37,498 nucleotides of DNA, from the NCBI RefSeq assembly GCF_016862795.1, contig NZ_BONQ01000113.1, positions 1-37,498 of the forward strand, given 5' to 3'. Numbering within the stretch: the first letter of the stretch is position 1; the number at the start of each line of letters is the position of its first letter. This document shows, piece after piece, positions 23,564 through 31,029 of the stretch. Source of the stretch: Dactylosporangium siamense. GTDB taxonomy: Bacteria > Actinomycetota > Actinomycetes > Mycobacteriales > Micromonosporaceae. The position numbers were made by a program, and so were the translations under genes. A model generated the notes under the pieces. It was given only the letters and a program-made list of their open reading frames with translations. It did not search any database and had not been told where the DNA came from.

Positions 23564-24787
23564 ATGAGCACAACCCCCTTGGCCGTCCTGGACCTCATTC
23601 CACGCAGCAGCGGCGCCGGCACCGGCGACGCCGTCCGCAACGCGATCGACCTGGCGCGGCAGGCCGAACGCCTCGGATACCAGCGGTACTGGTTCGCCGA
23701 GCACCACCTGAACCCCGGCGTGCTCGGCGTGTCCCCGGCCGTGTCCATCGCGCTCGTCGCCGGCGCCACCAGCACCATCCGGCTCGGCTCGGCCGGCGTC
23801 CAGCTCGGGCACCGCCAGGCCCTCGCCACCGTCGAGGAGTTCGGCCTGCTCGACGCGGTGTACCCGGGCCGGCTGGACCTCGGCCTCGGCCGCTCGATCG
23901 GGCGCCAGAAGCCGGCTGCCGCCAACCAGCCGAATCCGGCTGCCGCCAACCAGCCGAAGCCCGCCCCCGGCGCCGACCAGCACACGGCCGCCGTCTCCGC
24001 GTACGTGGCGAACCGCGGCGGCGGCGCGCACACCGTCGAGCAGCGTGCCGACAACGGGCTGCTGCTGCCCAAGCAGTACGACTTCAGCCAGCTGCTGGCC
24101 AACTCCGCCACCAAGTTCGCCACCCTGCTGGACCTGCTGCAGCAGCCCGGCGCGTACACCCCCGACTACGACACGCAGGTCAGCGACATTCTCGCCTTCC
24201 TCGCCGGCACGTACGTGTCGCCCGGCGGCGTCGAGGTGCACACCTACCCCGGCGAGGGCGCCGCGGTGCAGGTCTGGATCCTCGGCGCGTCCGGCGGCTC
24301 CAGCGCCACCGTCGCCGGCGAGAAGGGCCTCAGGTTCGCCGCCAGCTACCACCACAGCCCGAGCACCGTCATCGACGCGGTCGACGCGTACCGGGCCGCG
24401 TTCCGCCCGTCCGAAGACCTGGCCGCGCCGCACATCTCCGTGTCGGCGGACGTCGTCGTCGGCGACACCGACGAGCACGCGGCCGAGCTCGCCTCCGGCT
24501 ACGGCCTGTGGGTGCGCAGCATCCGCGGCGGTTCGGGCGCGATCCCGTTCCCCACCCCGAAGGAGGCTGCCGCGCACGAGTGGACCGCGGCGGACCGCGA
24601 GCTCGTCCAGGACCGCATCGACACGCAGCTCGTCGGCTCGCCCCAGACGGTCGCCGACAGGCTCGAACAGCTGCGGGACGCCACCGGCGCGCACGAGCTG
24701 GCCGTCACCACCATCACCCACGAGCACGCCGACCGGGTCCGCTCCTACGAGCTGCTGGCGCAGGAGTGGAACCGCCGTGGTGCTTGA
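23564..24787 (+). CDS. LLM-class flavin monooxygenase (group 1) with inserted repeat
   Basis: 407-residue luciferase-like TIM-barrel monooxygenase. LAVLDLIPRSSGAGTGDAVRNAIDLARQAERLGYQRYWFAEHH is the group-1 opening, and GHRQALATVEEFGLLDAVYPGRLDLGLGRS the flavin region. After residue 115 there is an unusual segment of PAAANQP repeats (two 24-bp copies at 23912-23959), then about 70 residues rich in glutamine that are not typical of the family. The C-terminus resumes the barrel (VQVWILGASGGSSATVAGEKGL). ATG 23564 lies 10 bases past the oxidase stop with GAGAGG. It needs reduced FMN from a separate reductase, not encoded here. Confidence 0.86.
   Translation: MSTTPLAVLDLIPRSSGAGTGDAVRNAIDLARQAERLGYQRYWFAEHHLNPGVLGVSPAVSIALVAGATSTIRLGSAGVQLGHRQALATVEEFGLLDAVYPGRLDLGLGRSIGRQKPAAANQPNPAAANQPKPAPGADQHTAAVSAYVANRGGGAHTVEQRADNGLLLPKQYDFSQLLANSATKFATLLDLLQQPGAYTPDYDTQVSDILAFLAGTYVSPGGVEVHTYPGEGAAVQVWILGASGGSSATVAGEKGLRFAASYHHSPSTVIDAVDAYRAAFRPSEDLAAPHISVSADVVVGDTDEHAAELASGYGLWVRSIRGGSGAIPFPTPKEAAAHEWTAADRELVQDRIDTQLVGSPQTVADRLEQLRDATGAHELAVTTITHEHADRVRSYELLAQEWNRRGA
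23912..23959 (+). repeat. 24-bp in-frame tandem repeat inside the LLM gene
   Basis: Two copies (23912-23935 and 23936-23959) differ only at the last base and each encode eight residues (PAAANQP plus N or K). A proline-rich third partial unit follows. The repeat sits in the loop after the GRSIGR motif, so it probably extends a surface loop. Confidence 0.85.
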
Positions 24788-25463
24788 TCACGCGGCGTGG
24801 GCGTCTCTCACCGGGCCGCACGCGCGCTTCGCCCAGGGCACCGGGCAGGCGCTGCGCTACCCCGACGACGTCTCGCCCATCATGGCGGTGGCTCCGGTAC
24901 CGGACGCGCAGGCCTGGACCGACCTGGGAGCGCTGGTCGGGCCGGGCGGGCTCGCCTTCCTCTCCGCCGACCTCCCCGCCGTCCCCGCCGACTGGCGGAT
25001 CGAGCTGCAGATCAACGGTGTCCAGATGGTCGCCACCGACGCGCTGCGGACCGAGCCGTCCGACGAGGTGGTGACCCTCGGCACCGCCGACGCGCCGGAG
25101 ATGCTCGACCTGGTGGCCCGCACCCAGCCCGGACCGTTCAAGCCGAAGACCTACGAACTGGGCACCTACCTCGGCGTGCGCCGCGGCGGCGCGCTCGTCG
25201 CGATGGCCGGCGAGCGCCTGCACCCGCCCGGCTGGACCGAGATCAGCGCGGTGTGCACCGACGCCGCGTACCGCGGGCAGGGCCTGGCCACGACCCTGAT
25301 CCGCGCGGTCGCCCACAACATTTGCTCGCGTGGTGAGACCCCGTTCCTGCACACCGGACGCGACAACACCACCGCCATCCGGCTCTACCAGGCGCTCGGC
25401 TTCGAGATCCGCCGCGCCGTGCTGTTCTCGGCGCTGCGCAGCCCCGGAAGGAACCCACAGTGA
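24780..25463 (+). CDS. GNAT-family N-acetyltransferase (FR47-like)
   Basis: 227 residues. The C-terminal half carries the acetyl-CoA site: AVCTDAAYRGQGLATTLIRAVAHNICSRGETPFLHTGRDNTTAIRLYQALGFE. This is the R/Q-x-x-G-x-G/A motif A followed by the N-x-x-A-x-x-x-Y-x-x-x-G-F motif B of FR47-type enzymes. The N-terminal 100 residues (PIMAVAPVPDAQAWTDLGALVGPGGLAFLSADL) are a substrate domain. It starts at GTG 24780 (or 24777), overlapping the preceding monooxygenase, and its stop overlaps the next start (GTGA), so it is inside a tightly coupled operon. Acetylation of an amino group before oxidative cleavage is the inferred role. Confidence 0.88.
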   Translation: MLDHAAWASLTGPHARFAQGTGQALRYPDDVSPIMAVAPVPDAQAWTDLGALVGPGGLAFLSADLPAVPADWRIELQINGVQMVATDALRTEPSDEVVTLGTADAPEMLDLVARTQPGPFKPKTYELGTYLGVRRGGALVAMAGERLHPPGWTEISAVCTDAAYRGQGLATTLIRAVAHNICSRGETPFLHTGRDNTTAIRLYQALGFEIRRAVLFSALRSPGRNPQ

Positions 25464-26659
25464 CCCAACTCCATGTGGCCGTCGCGCTGGACGGCGCCGG
25501 CTGGCACCCGGCGGCCTGGCGCAGCCCCGCCGCGCGGCCGCACGACCTGTTCACCGCGGCCTACTGGACCGACCTGCTCGCCGAGGCACAACGCGGGCTG
25601 CTGGACTTCGTGACCATCGACGACTCGTTCACCATCCAGTCCGCGGACCACTTCGCCGCCGACAGCCGCACCGACCAGGTCCGCGGCCGGCTGGACGCGG
25701 CCCTCATCGCGGCCCGCATCGCGCCGGGCTCCGCACACATCGGCATCATCCCGGCGGTGAGCACGACCCACACCGAGCCGTTCCACACGTCGAAGAACAT
25801 CGCCACGCTCGACTACATCAGCACCGGCCGGGCCGGCGTGCAGGTGCGGGTCGGCGGGCTCGGCGGCGAGGCGGCGCTGTTCGGCCGGCGCCCGTCGCCT
25901 CCGGCATTGAGCTTCGAGACCCTGGCCACGCCGGAGGTCGAGCGGTTCATCGCCGAGCGGTTCGACGAGGCGGCCGACTACATCGAGGTGGTCCGCCGGC
26001 TGTGGGACAGCTGGGAGGACGGCGCCGAGATCCGCGACCGGGCGACGGACCGGTTCGTCGACCGGGACAAGCTGCACCGCATCGACTTCGAGGGCCGCTG
26101 GTTCTCGGTGCGGGGACCGTCGATCACGCCCCGCCCGCCCCAGGGCCAGCCGGTGGTCACCGTCCTCGCGCACTCCACCGTGCCCTACCGGCTGGCCGCG
26201 CGGCAGGCCGACGTCGTCTTCGTCACCCCGCACGACCCGGCCGGCGCGGCCGCCATCCTGGCCGAGGTCCGGCAGGAGGCCGCCGGCGCGGCGCTGCAGG
26301 TCTACGCCGATCTGGTGGTGTTCCTCGGCGCCGACGCCGCTTCCGCTTCGGCTCGGAAGGAGCACCTCGACGAGCTCGACGGTGCTGAACTGTTCTCCGA
26401 CGCCCGCATTCTCGCCGGTACCGCGGAAGCCCTCGCCGACCACATCGAGGAGCTGCACCAACTGGGCTACGACGGGGTGCGGCTGCGACCCGGGGTCCTG
26501 CCCTATGACCTGACCGCCGTCACCGACCAGCTCGTGCCTTTGCTGCGGCGGCGCGGCCTGTTCCGCGACCGCTACCCGGCCACCACACTGCGCGGCCAGC
26601 TTGGTCTGGACCGTCCCACCAGCCGCTACCAGTCCATTTCCGTCGGAACGGACGCTTGA
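25460..26659 (+). CDS. LLM-class flavin monooxygenase (NtaA/SnaA/DszA-like)
   Basis: 399-residue FMNH2-dependent monooxygenase. It opens LHVAVALDGAGWHPAAWRSP, with FVTIDDSF and the active-site region AVSTTHTEPFHTSKNIATLDYISTGRAGVQV, which is characteristic of the NtaA/SnaA/DszA subgroup. AADYIEVVRRLWDSWEDGA and RWFSVRGPSITPRPPQGQPVV follow. Members oxidise sulfur, nitrilotriacetate or streptogramin substrates with FMNH2 delivered by a reductase. It starts with GTG 25460, 4-base overlap with the GNAT gene, and is followed one base later by another member of the family. Confidence 0.87.
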   Translation: MTQLHVAVALDGAGWHPAAWRSPAARPHDLFTAAYWTDLLAEAQRGLLDFVTIDDSFTIQSADHFAADSRTDQVRGRLDAALIAARIAPGSAHIGIIPAVSTTHTEPFHTSKNIATLDYISTGRAGVQVRVGGLGGEAALFGRRPSPPALSFETLATPEVERFIAERFDEAADYIEVVRRLWDSWEDGAEIRDRATDRFVDRDKLHRIDFEGRWFSVRGPSITPRPPQGQPVVTVLAHSTVPYRLAARQADVVFVTPHDPAGAAAILAEVRQEAAGAALQVYADLVVFLGADAASASARKEHLDELDGAELFSDARILAGTAEALADHIEELHQLGYDGVRLRPGVLPYDLTAVTDQLVPLLRRRGLFRDRYPATTLRGQLGLDRPTSRYQSISVGTDA

Positions 26660-26660
26660 G

Positions 26661-28028
26661 ATGACCAGACCCAGGAAGCAGATCATCCTCGGCGCCTACC
26701 TCGGGGGCGTCAACCACCAGACCGTGTGGTCGGACCCGGCCGCCGGCAGCCAGATCGAGTTCGCGTCGTTCCAGCACGCCGCCCAGACCGCCGAGCGGGG
26801 GAAGTTCGACTTCTTCTTCCTCGCCGAGGGGCTGGCGCTGCGCGAGCGGCTCGGCCAGATCTTCGACCAGGACGTCATCGGCCGCCCGGACAACATCACC
26901 GTGCTCACCGCGCTGGCCGCGGTCACCTCGCACCTCGGGCTGATCGCCACCGTGAACGCCACCTTCAACGAGCCCTACGAGCTCGCCCGGCAGCTGGCGA
27001 CCGTCGACCACCTGTCCGGCGGCCGGGCCGGCTGGAACATCGTCACCTCGTCGGACGCCTTCACCGGCGGCAACTTCCGCCGCGGCGGCTTCCTCAAGCG
27101 CGAGGACCGCTACACCAGGGCCGAGGAGTTCCTCGCGGTCGCCCGGCGGCTGTGGGACTCCTGGTCCGCCGACGACGTCCTCGCCGACACCGGCTCGGGG
27201 CAGTTCCTGCGCCGGCCGGACGCGGGCGAGTTCGCCTTCAGCGGCAAGCAGTTCGACATCAGCGGCCGGTTCACGGTGCCCCGCAGCCCGCAGGGCCACC
27301 CGGTCATCCTGCAGGCCGGCGTCTCCGCCGAGGGCCGCGAGTTCGCCGCCGGTGGCGGCCCCGACGCGATCTTCTCCCCGTTCCACACCCTCGCCGAGGC
27401 GCAGCCGTTCTACCGCGACATCCAGGAACGCTCCGCCCGCCACGGCCGCCCCGCCGGATCGACGAAGGTCCTGCCCGGCGCCGCGTTCGTCCTCGGCGAC
27501 TCCGAGGCCGACGCGGTCGAACGGCACCGCGAGATCGCCCTGGCGCAGATCAGCGGGCGCGGCGCGCAGATCCTGCTCGAGACCGTGTGGAACCGCGACC
27601 TGTCCGGCTACGACCCGGACGGCCCGCTGCCCGACGTGGACCCGGACCCCACCGGGCCGCTCGTGATCCAGGGCCGGGCCCGCATCCACCAGGACGCCCT
27701 CGACACCGTGTCGAAGTGGCGGGCTCTTGCTGCCTCGAACGGCTTCTCGCTGCGGCAACTGGCGGTGCACGTGTTCGGGCACACCGAGTTCGTGGGGACG
27801 CCCACGCAGGTCGCCGACCGGCTGGACGCGTTCGTGCAGAACGACGGCTCGGACGGGTTCATCATCGGGTCGCACCTGACGCCGACGGGCCTGGACGAGT
27901 TCGTCGACAAGGTGGTGCCGCTGCTGCAGGAGCGCGGTTCGTTGCGCACCGACTACGACGGCACGACCCTGCGGGACAACCTGGGCATCCCCGCGTACAC
28001 CGACCGTTCCTCGCTGACCGCCGCGTAG
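26661..28028 (+). CDS. NtaA/SnaA/DszA-family FMN-dependent monooxygenase
   Basis: 455 residues, the full-length group typified by nitrilotriacetate monooxygenase component A and dibenzothiophene-sulfone monooxygenase. Diagnostic blocks are GKFDFFFLAEGLALRE, ATVNATFNEPYELARQLATVDHLSGGRAGWNIVTSSD, GGFLKREDRYTRAEEFL, SGRFTVPRSPQGHPVILQAG and HVFGHTEFVGTPTQVADRL. ATG 26661 lies 1 base after the preceding stop. It is the last gene of the operon; a large hairpin follows. Two successive enzymes of one subgroup suggest either two substrates or a two-step C-S or C-N cleavage. Confidence 0.92.
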   Translation: MTRPRKQIILGAYLGGVNHQTVWSDPAAGSQIEFASFQHAAQTAERGKFDFFFLAEGLALRERLGQIFDQDVIGRPDNITVLTALAAVTSHLGLIATVNATFNEPYELARQLATVDHLSGGRAGWNIVTSSDAFTGGNFRRGGFLKREDRYTRAEEFLAVARRLWDSWSADDVLADTGSGQFLRRPDAGEFAFSGKQFDISGRFTVPRSPQGHPVILQAGVSAEGREFAAGGGPDAIFSPFHTLAEAQPFYRDIQERSARHGRPAGSTKVLPGAAFVLGDSEADAVERHREIALAQISGRGAQILLETVWNRDLSGYDPDGPLPDVDPDPTGPLVIQGRARIHQDALDTVSKWRALAASNGFSLRQLAVHVFGHTEFVGTPTQVADRLDAFVQNDGSDGFIIGSHLTPTGLDEFVDKVVPLLQERGSLRTDYDGTTLRDNLGIPAYTDRSSLTAA

Positions 28029-28040
28029 TTCGCCACGTCG

Positions 28041-28099
28041 AGCGGCGCCGCCTGAGGCCGGGCCTTTCGGCTCTTCCGGGTTTGTCAGGCGGCGCTGCC
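28041..28099 (+). terminator. large stem-loop ending the monooxygenase operon
   Basis: GCGCCGCCTGA (28045-28055) pairs perfectly with TCAGGCGGCGC (28085-28095) around a 29-base loop that can itself form a short CCGG-based stem. It starts 16 bases after the operon stop and before the promoter of the next gene, so a terminator is the simplest reading. Confidence 0.55.
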
Positions 28100-28141
28100 G
28101 TGCCGGCGGGGCTGCCGTGGTGGCCGCGCGGTGCCGCATCC

Positions 28142-28172
28142 TTGACAGCCGTCCGCCTTCCACCGTGATGAT
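28142..28172 (+). promoter_or_regulatory. promoter with consensus -35 for the small membrane peptide
   Basis: TTGACA (28142-28147) and, 19 bases on, GATGAT (28167-28172), which ends exactly 6 bases before GTG 28179. The -35 is a perfect match and the -10 keeps the conserved A and final T, so a leaderless mRNA is expected. Confidence 0.5.
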
Positions 28173-28178
28173 GACGCC

Positions 28179-28319
28179 GTGAAAGCCGCGATCATCATCC
28201 TCGTCCCCATCATCCTCGCCGTGCTCGTCGATGGATGGTTGCGGCAGCGGCGTCGCGCGGCGCCGGCCCGGGGCGCCGACTTCGAACGCTTCGAGAACGG
28301 CCGCCAGGTCACCGCGTGA
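28179..28319 (+). CDS. 46-residue single-pass membrane peptide
   Basis: Reads MKAAIIILVPIILAVLVDGW, then LRQRRRAAPARGADFERFENGRQVTA: one N-terminal membrane helix of about 17 residues, a strongly basic stop-transfer, and a soluble charged tail. This is a clean N-out/C-in small membrane protein. GTG 28179 has a consensus -35 promoter, and its stop overlaps the start of the HEAT-like gene by 4 bases (GTGA), so both are translated as a unit. No known family; a membrane anchor or partner for the downstream helical protein is an inference. Confidence 0.6.
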   Translation: MKAAIIILVPIILAVLVDGWLRQRRRAAPARGADFERFENGRQVTA

Positions 28320-29176
28320 GCGACGTCGACTGGGACGCCGTGTACGGCTGCCACGGCACCTCGGGCCACGTGCCGGAGCTGTTGCGTGCCCTGGCGGGAC
28401 CGTCGCCCTCGCCTGCGTACGCGGAACTGTTCGGCCACCTGTACCACCAGGGCACCCGCTGGCAGGCCACCGCCGTCGTGATTCCGTTCCTCGTGGCGCT
28501 CGTCGATGACCCGGCCACCCCGGACCGGGCGGCGCTGGTGCGCATGCTGGCGACGTTGGGCATCGGCGACCACCGGGACGACGCGCTGCCCTTCGACGCC
28601 GACGCCGCCTACCCGTCGGCGTCCGCCATCACCGACTCGCAGCTGCTGCTGTTGAACCGGTTCCTCGACGAGGGCTGGGACGACGAGCCCGTGGGCGACG
28701 TCTACTGGGACCTGTCGGCGCCGCACCGGTGGGCGCGGGACGCGTACCGGGCCCTGGCCGCCGACGCCGCGACCGTCGCCGGCTGGGTGGGTGACCCGGA
28801 TCCGGCGGTGGCGGCCCGTTCCGCGGCGTTGCTGGCCTGGTTCCCGCCCGCGCCCGGGGCGGTGGAGGCGTTGCTCGCGGTGTCCGGTGGGCCGGCCGCA
28901 GCGAGTGCCAACCTGACCCTGGCCCACCTGCTGGCCGCCGATCCGCGCATCGACCGGCGGCTCGAGGCGCTGCTGGCCGCACCCGACGAGCAGGTCGCGC
29001 TGACGGCGGCGATCGCCGTGGCGTACCGGCACGGCGAGGCCACGCCCGAACCGGCGCTGACGATGCTCGCCGTCGCGGCCGACCACGACCGGCCGCTGCC
29101 CGCCGACGTCCCCGGCTGGGAGCGGCGGGCGCTGCGCGGCTTCGTGGCGCTGGCCCTCACCCGGATCGGGTGGTGA
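28316..29176 (+). CDS. HEAT-like helical-repeat protein
   Basis: 286 residues opening SDVDWDAVYGCHGTSGHVPELLRALA, then paired helices such as YAELFGHLYHQGTRWQATAVVIPFLVALV, DPDPAVAARSAALLAWFPPAP and DEQVALTAAIAVAYRHGEA. The block H.G....Y......P.L..L and HQGTRW.A....PFL is one I have seen in uncharacterised actinomycete HEAT-type proteins. No enzymatic motif, signal peptide or membrane helix. GTG 28316 overlaps the stop of the 46-residue membrane peptide, so it depends on its translation. Unknown function. Confidence 0.78.
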   Translation: MSDVDWDAVYGCHGTSGHVPELLRALAGPSPSPAYAELFGHLYHQGTRWQATAVVIPFLVALVDDPATPDRAALVRMLATLGIGDHRDDALPFDADAAYPSASAITDSQLLLLNRFLDEGWDDEPVGDVYWDLSAPHRWARDAYRALAADAATVAGWVGDPDPAVAARSAALLAWFPPAPGAVEALLAVSGGPAAASANLTLAHLLAADPRIDRRLEALLAAPDEQVALTAAIAVAYRHGEATPEPALTMLAVAADHDRPLPADVPGWERRALRGFVALALTRIGW

Positions 29177-29226
29177 GCCTGGTATCGGTGGTTCGTTCAG
29201 TGGTTCTTCTGGTGGCGCCGCGGCCG

Positions 29227-29517
29227 TCACGCGGGGCGGTTCGCCCTGCCGTCCAGCCAGAGCATGTCGCTGTCGTCGCGGTGCGTGCCGGCGGTGCCGA
29301 CGTGCTTGCCCGGGATCTTCGGGCCGTGCTTGATGACGTGCACGAGCGCCATGGCGTGACCGCGCCCGAGATCGAAGTCCGCCTTCAGCCAGTCCACGAT
29401 CGCGCCGGCCTTGACCGCGGGACCGTCCAGCCCCCGCTCAGCGGCGATCGCCAGCAGCTCCCGCGGGGTCTTGCCGGTCTTGGTCTCGATGTTGTCGAGG
29501 TACGCCTGGAACGACAT
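29227..29517 (-). CDS. DUF4287 domain protein
   Basis: 96 residues beginning MSFQAYLDNIETKTGKTPRELLAIAAERGL, with VKAGAIVDWLKADFDLGRGHAMALVHVIKHG following. This is the complete DUF4287 pattern, a small helical domain with a conserved GRGHAMA turn. The last 25 residues (PGKHVGTAGTHRDDSDMLWLDG) are a short polar tail. ATG 29517 has a modest AAGGATTC-type upstream sequence. Function unknown; single gene between convergent and codirectional neighbours. Confidence 0.88.
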   Translation of the reverse strand: MSFQAYLDNIETKTGKTPRELLAIAAERGLDGPAVKAGAIVDWLKADFDLGRGHAMALVHVIKHGPKIPGKHVGTAGTHRDDSDMLWLDGRANRPA

Positions 29518-29636
29518 GTCCGAATCCTTCCGCCACCGGCGCGTCCATCGCGCCTTTCACTGACGCGTCGAACGACCCACCCCCGCTTCGACAACCCCGC
29601 CGAACTTTTCTTGAGTTTTTTCGCCAGGGCGTCCGG

Positions 29637-30131
29637 CTACGCGGCGACGGGTCTGCGCCGGGGCCAGCGGTTGGTGCGACTCCGCCCGGCGACGTCGTCG
29701 AAGTGGACCTCCGCGAACGTGTCCTGCAGGCAGGCCTCCGCCTCGGCGAAGTTCATGACCAGCCGGCGCTCCCAGCGCCGGTGACCTCCGCCGGGAACGA
29801 CCGGAGTGGTCAGCTCCAGGTGCTTCGTGGCCTTCCCGAGGTGTCCGGACCGGCGCCGCCGCACCTCGCAGGGAAACCGCCAGTCGATCTTGACGCTGTC
29901 GATCGGCAGCCGGCCCGGGTTGTGCACCTGGAACTCGTACAGCCAGACGCCGTTGCCGTCCGGCTGCGCCTCACGAGGTGCCTCGACGGCCCGCCAGGAG
30001 GCGACGACGCCGTCCAGGGCGACCTTGCGGTCCATGCGCGCCGCCCGGTTCATGATCATGAGTTGCCAGCCGGCGAAGACGAGCCCCGCCCCGGTGATCG
30101 ATGTGGAGGTCACTGCCACCCAGTCAGTCAT
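29637..30131 (-). CDS. membrane-anchored protein of unknown function
   Basis: 164 residues. One N-terminal membrane helix (VAVTSTSITGAGLVFAGWQLMI) is followed by a cytoplasmic beta-rich domain (GVWLYEFQVHNPGRLPIDSVKIDWRFPCEVRRR...) and a basic C-terminus (TNRWPRRRPVAA). The V.NPGRLPI...KI pattern resembles immunoglobulin-like folds seen in small anchored proteins, but I cannot name a family. ATG 30131 follows AGGGGCG. A perfect dyad lies 26 bases upstream. Confidence 0.7.
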   Translation of the reverse strand: MTDWVAVTSTSITGAGLVFAGWQLMIMNRAARMDRKVALDGVVASWRAVEAPREAQPDGNGVWLYEFQVHNPGRLPIDSVKIDWRFPCEVRRRRSGHLGKATKHLELTTPVVPGGGHRRWERRLVMNFAEAEACLQDTFAEVHFDDVAGRSRTNRWPRRRPVAA

Positions 30132-30156
30132 CCGCGCCCCTCGCAGCCGCAAGCAT

Positions 30157-30177
30157 TGACAGCCATGGACGCTGTCA
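30157..30177. promoter_or_regulatory. 21-bp dyad upstream of the anchored protein gene
   Basis: TGACAGC-7 bases-GCTGTCA is a perfect inverted repeat 26 bases before ATG 30131, at promoter distance. The region to 30284 otherwise holds no gene on either strand. Confidence 0.4.
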
Positions 30178-30284
30178 CACCGGCGGCGCGTTCCACACCG
30201 CCGATGTCGGCGGATGCGAACGCAGGCACGGTCCGGACGCGTTGACCGAACGGGCACGCGGACATCGGCTCAACGACAGCACCG

Positions 30285-30968
30285 CTACGGTTCTGGGAGC
30301 TGGTCACCCTGGCGGACCAGCCCGCTCTGATACGCGATGACCACGAGCTGTGCGCGGTCCCGCACGTTGAGTTTGGTCATCGCCCGGTTGACGTGGGTCT
30401 TCGCGGTCAGCGGCGACACGAACAGCCGCTCGGCGATGTCGTCGTTGGACAGTCCGTGCGCAACGAGGACCAGGACCTCGCGCTCCCGCTCGGTCAGCAG
30501 GTCCAGGGCCGTCACCAGGTTTTCGGCACCGGGGCGCAGGCTGGTGAGGAACCGGCTCACCAGGCCACGGGTCGCCTTCGGCGACAGCAGCGACTCGCCA
30601 CCCGCGACGACCCTGATCGCGTGGAGCAGATCCGCGGGCGCGACCCCCTTGCCGAGGAAGCCGCTGGCACCCGCCTGCAGGGCCAGGACCACGTTGTCAT
30701 CGGTCTCGAACGTGGTGAGCACGAGGACCCGCACCCCGGCAAGGTTGTCGTCGGCCCCGATGCGCCGGGTCGCCTCCAGCCCGTCCATCCGGGGCATGCG
30801 GATGTCCATGAGGATCACGTCAGCGCGGGCGGTGCGGGCAAGGTCGAGCGCCTCCCGCCCATCACCGGCCTCGGCCACCACCTCGAAGTCCGGCTCCGAG
30901 TCAATGATCATCTTGAAGCCGGCCCGAATCAGCGCCTGGTCGTCGGCCAGCAGCACCCGAATCGTCAT
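30285..30968 (-). CDS. NarL/FixJ-type response regulator
   Basis: 227 residues: receiver domain (residues 1-120) with acidic pocket Asp9-Asp10, phosphoacceptor Asp55 in ILMDIRMP and lysine in GASGFLGKG. A LuxR-type helix-turn-helix follows (about 158-215), LTEREREVLVLVAHGLSNDDIAERLFVSPLTAKTHVNRAMTKL. The cognate kinase lies 61 bases upstream on the same strand. ATG 30968 is taken as start because the receiver fold begins here. The divergent MMPL exporter gene is a likely target. Confidence 0.95.
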   Translation of the reverse strand: MTIRVLLADDQALIRAGFKMIIDSEPDFEVVAEAGDGREALDLARTARADVILMDIRMPRMDGLEATRRIGADDNLAGVRVLVLTTFETDDNVVLALQAGASGFLGKGVAPADLLHAIRVVAGGESLLSPKATRGLVSRFLTSLRPGAENLVTALDLLTEREREVLVLVAHGLSNDDIAERLFVSPLTAKTHVNRAMTKLNVRDRAQLVVIAYQSGLVRQGDQLPEP

Positions 30969-31029
30969 ACGGACCCCACGCGGAGGAGTCCGAGCGCGTC
31001 GGTGGGCGGCGGCGTGTGCGCCCGGGTGG

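Noticed and set aside
28235-28315. Upstream extension of the HEAT-like protein
   Set aside because: It would overlap the small membrane peptide in another frame; the GTGA overlap at 28316 is the better start.
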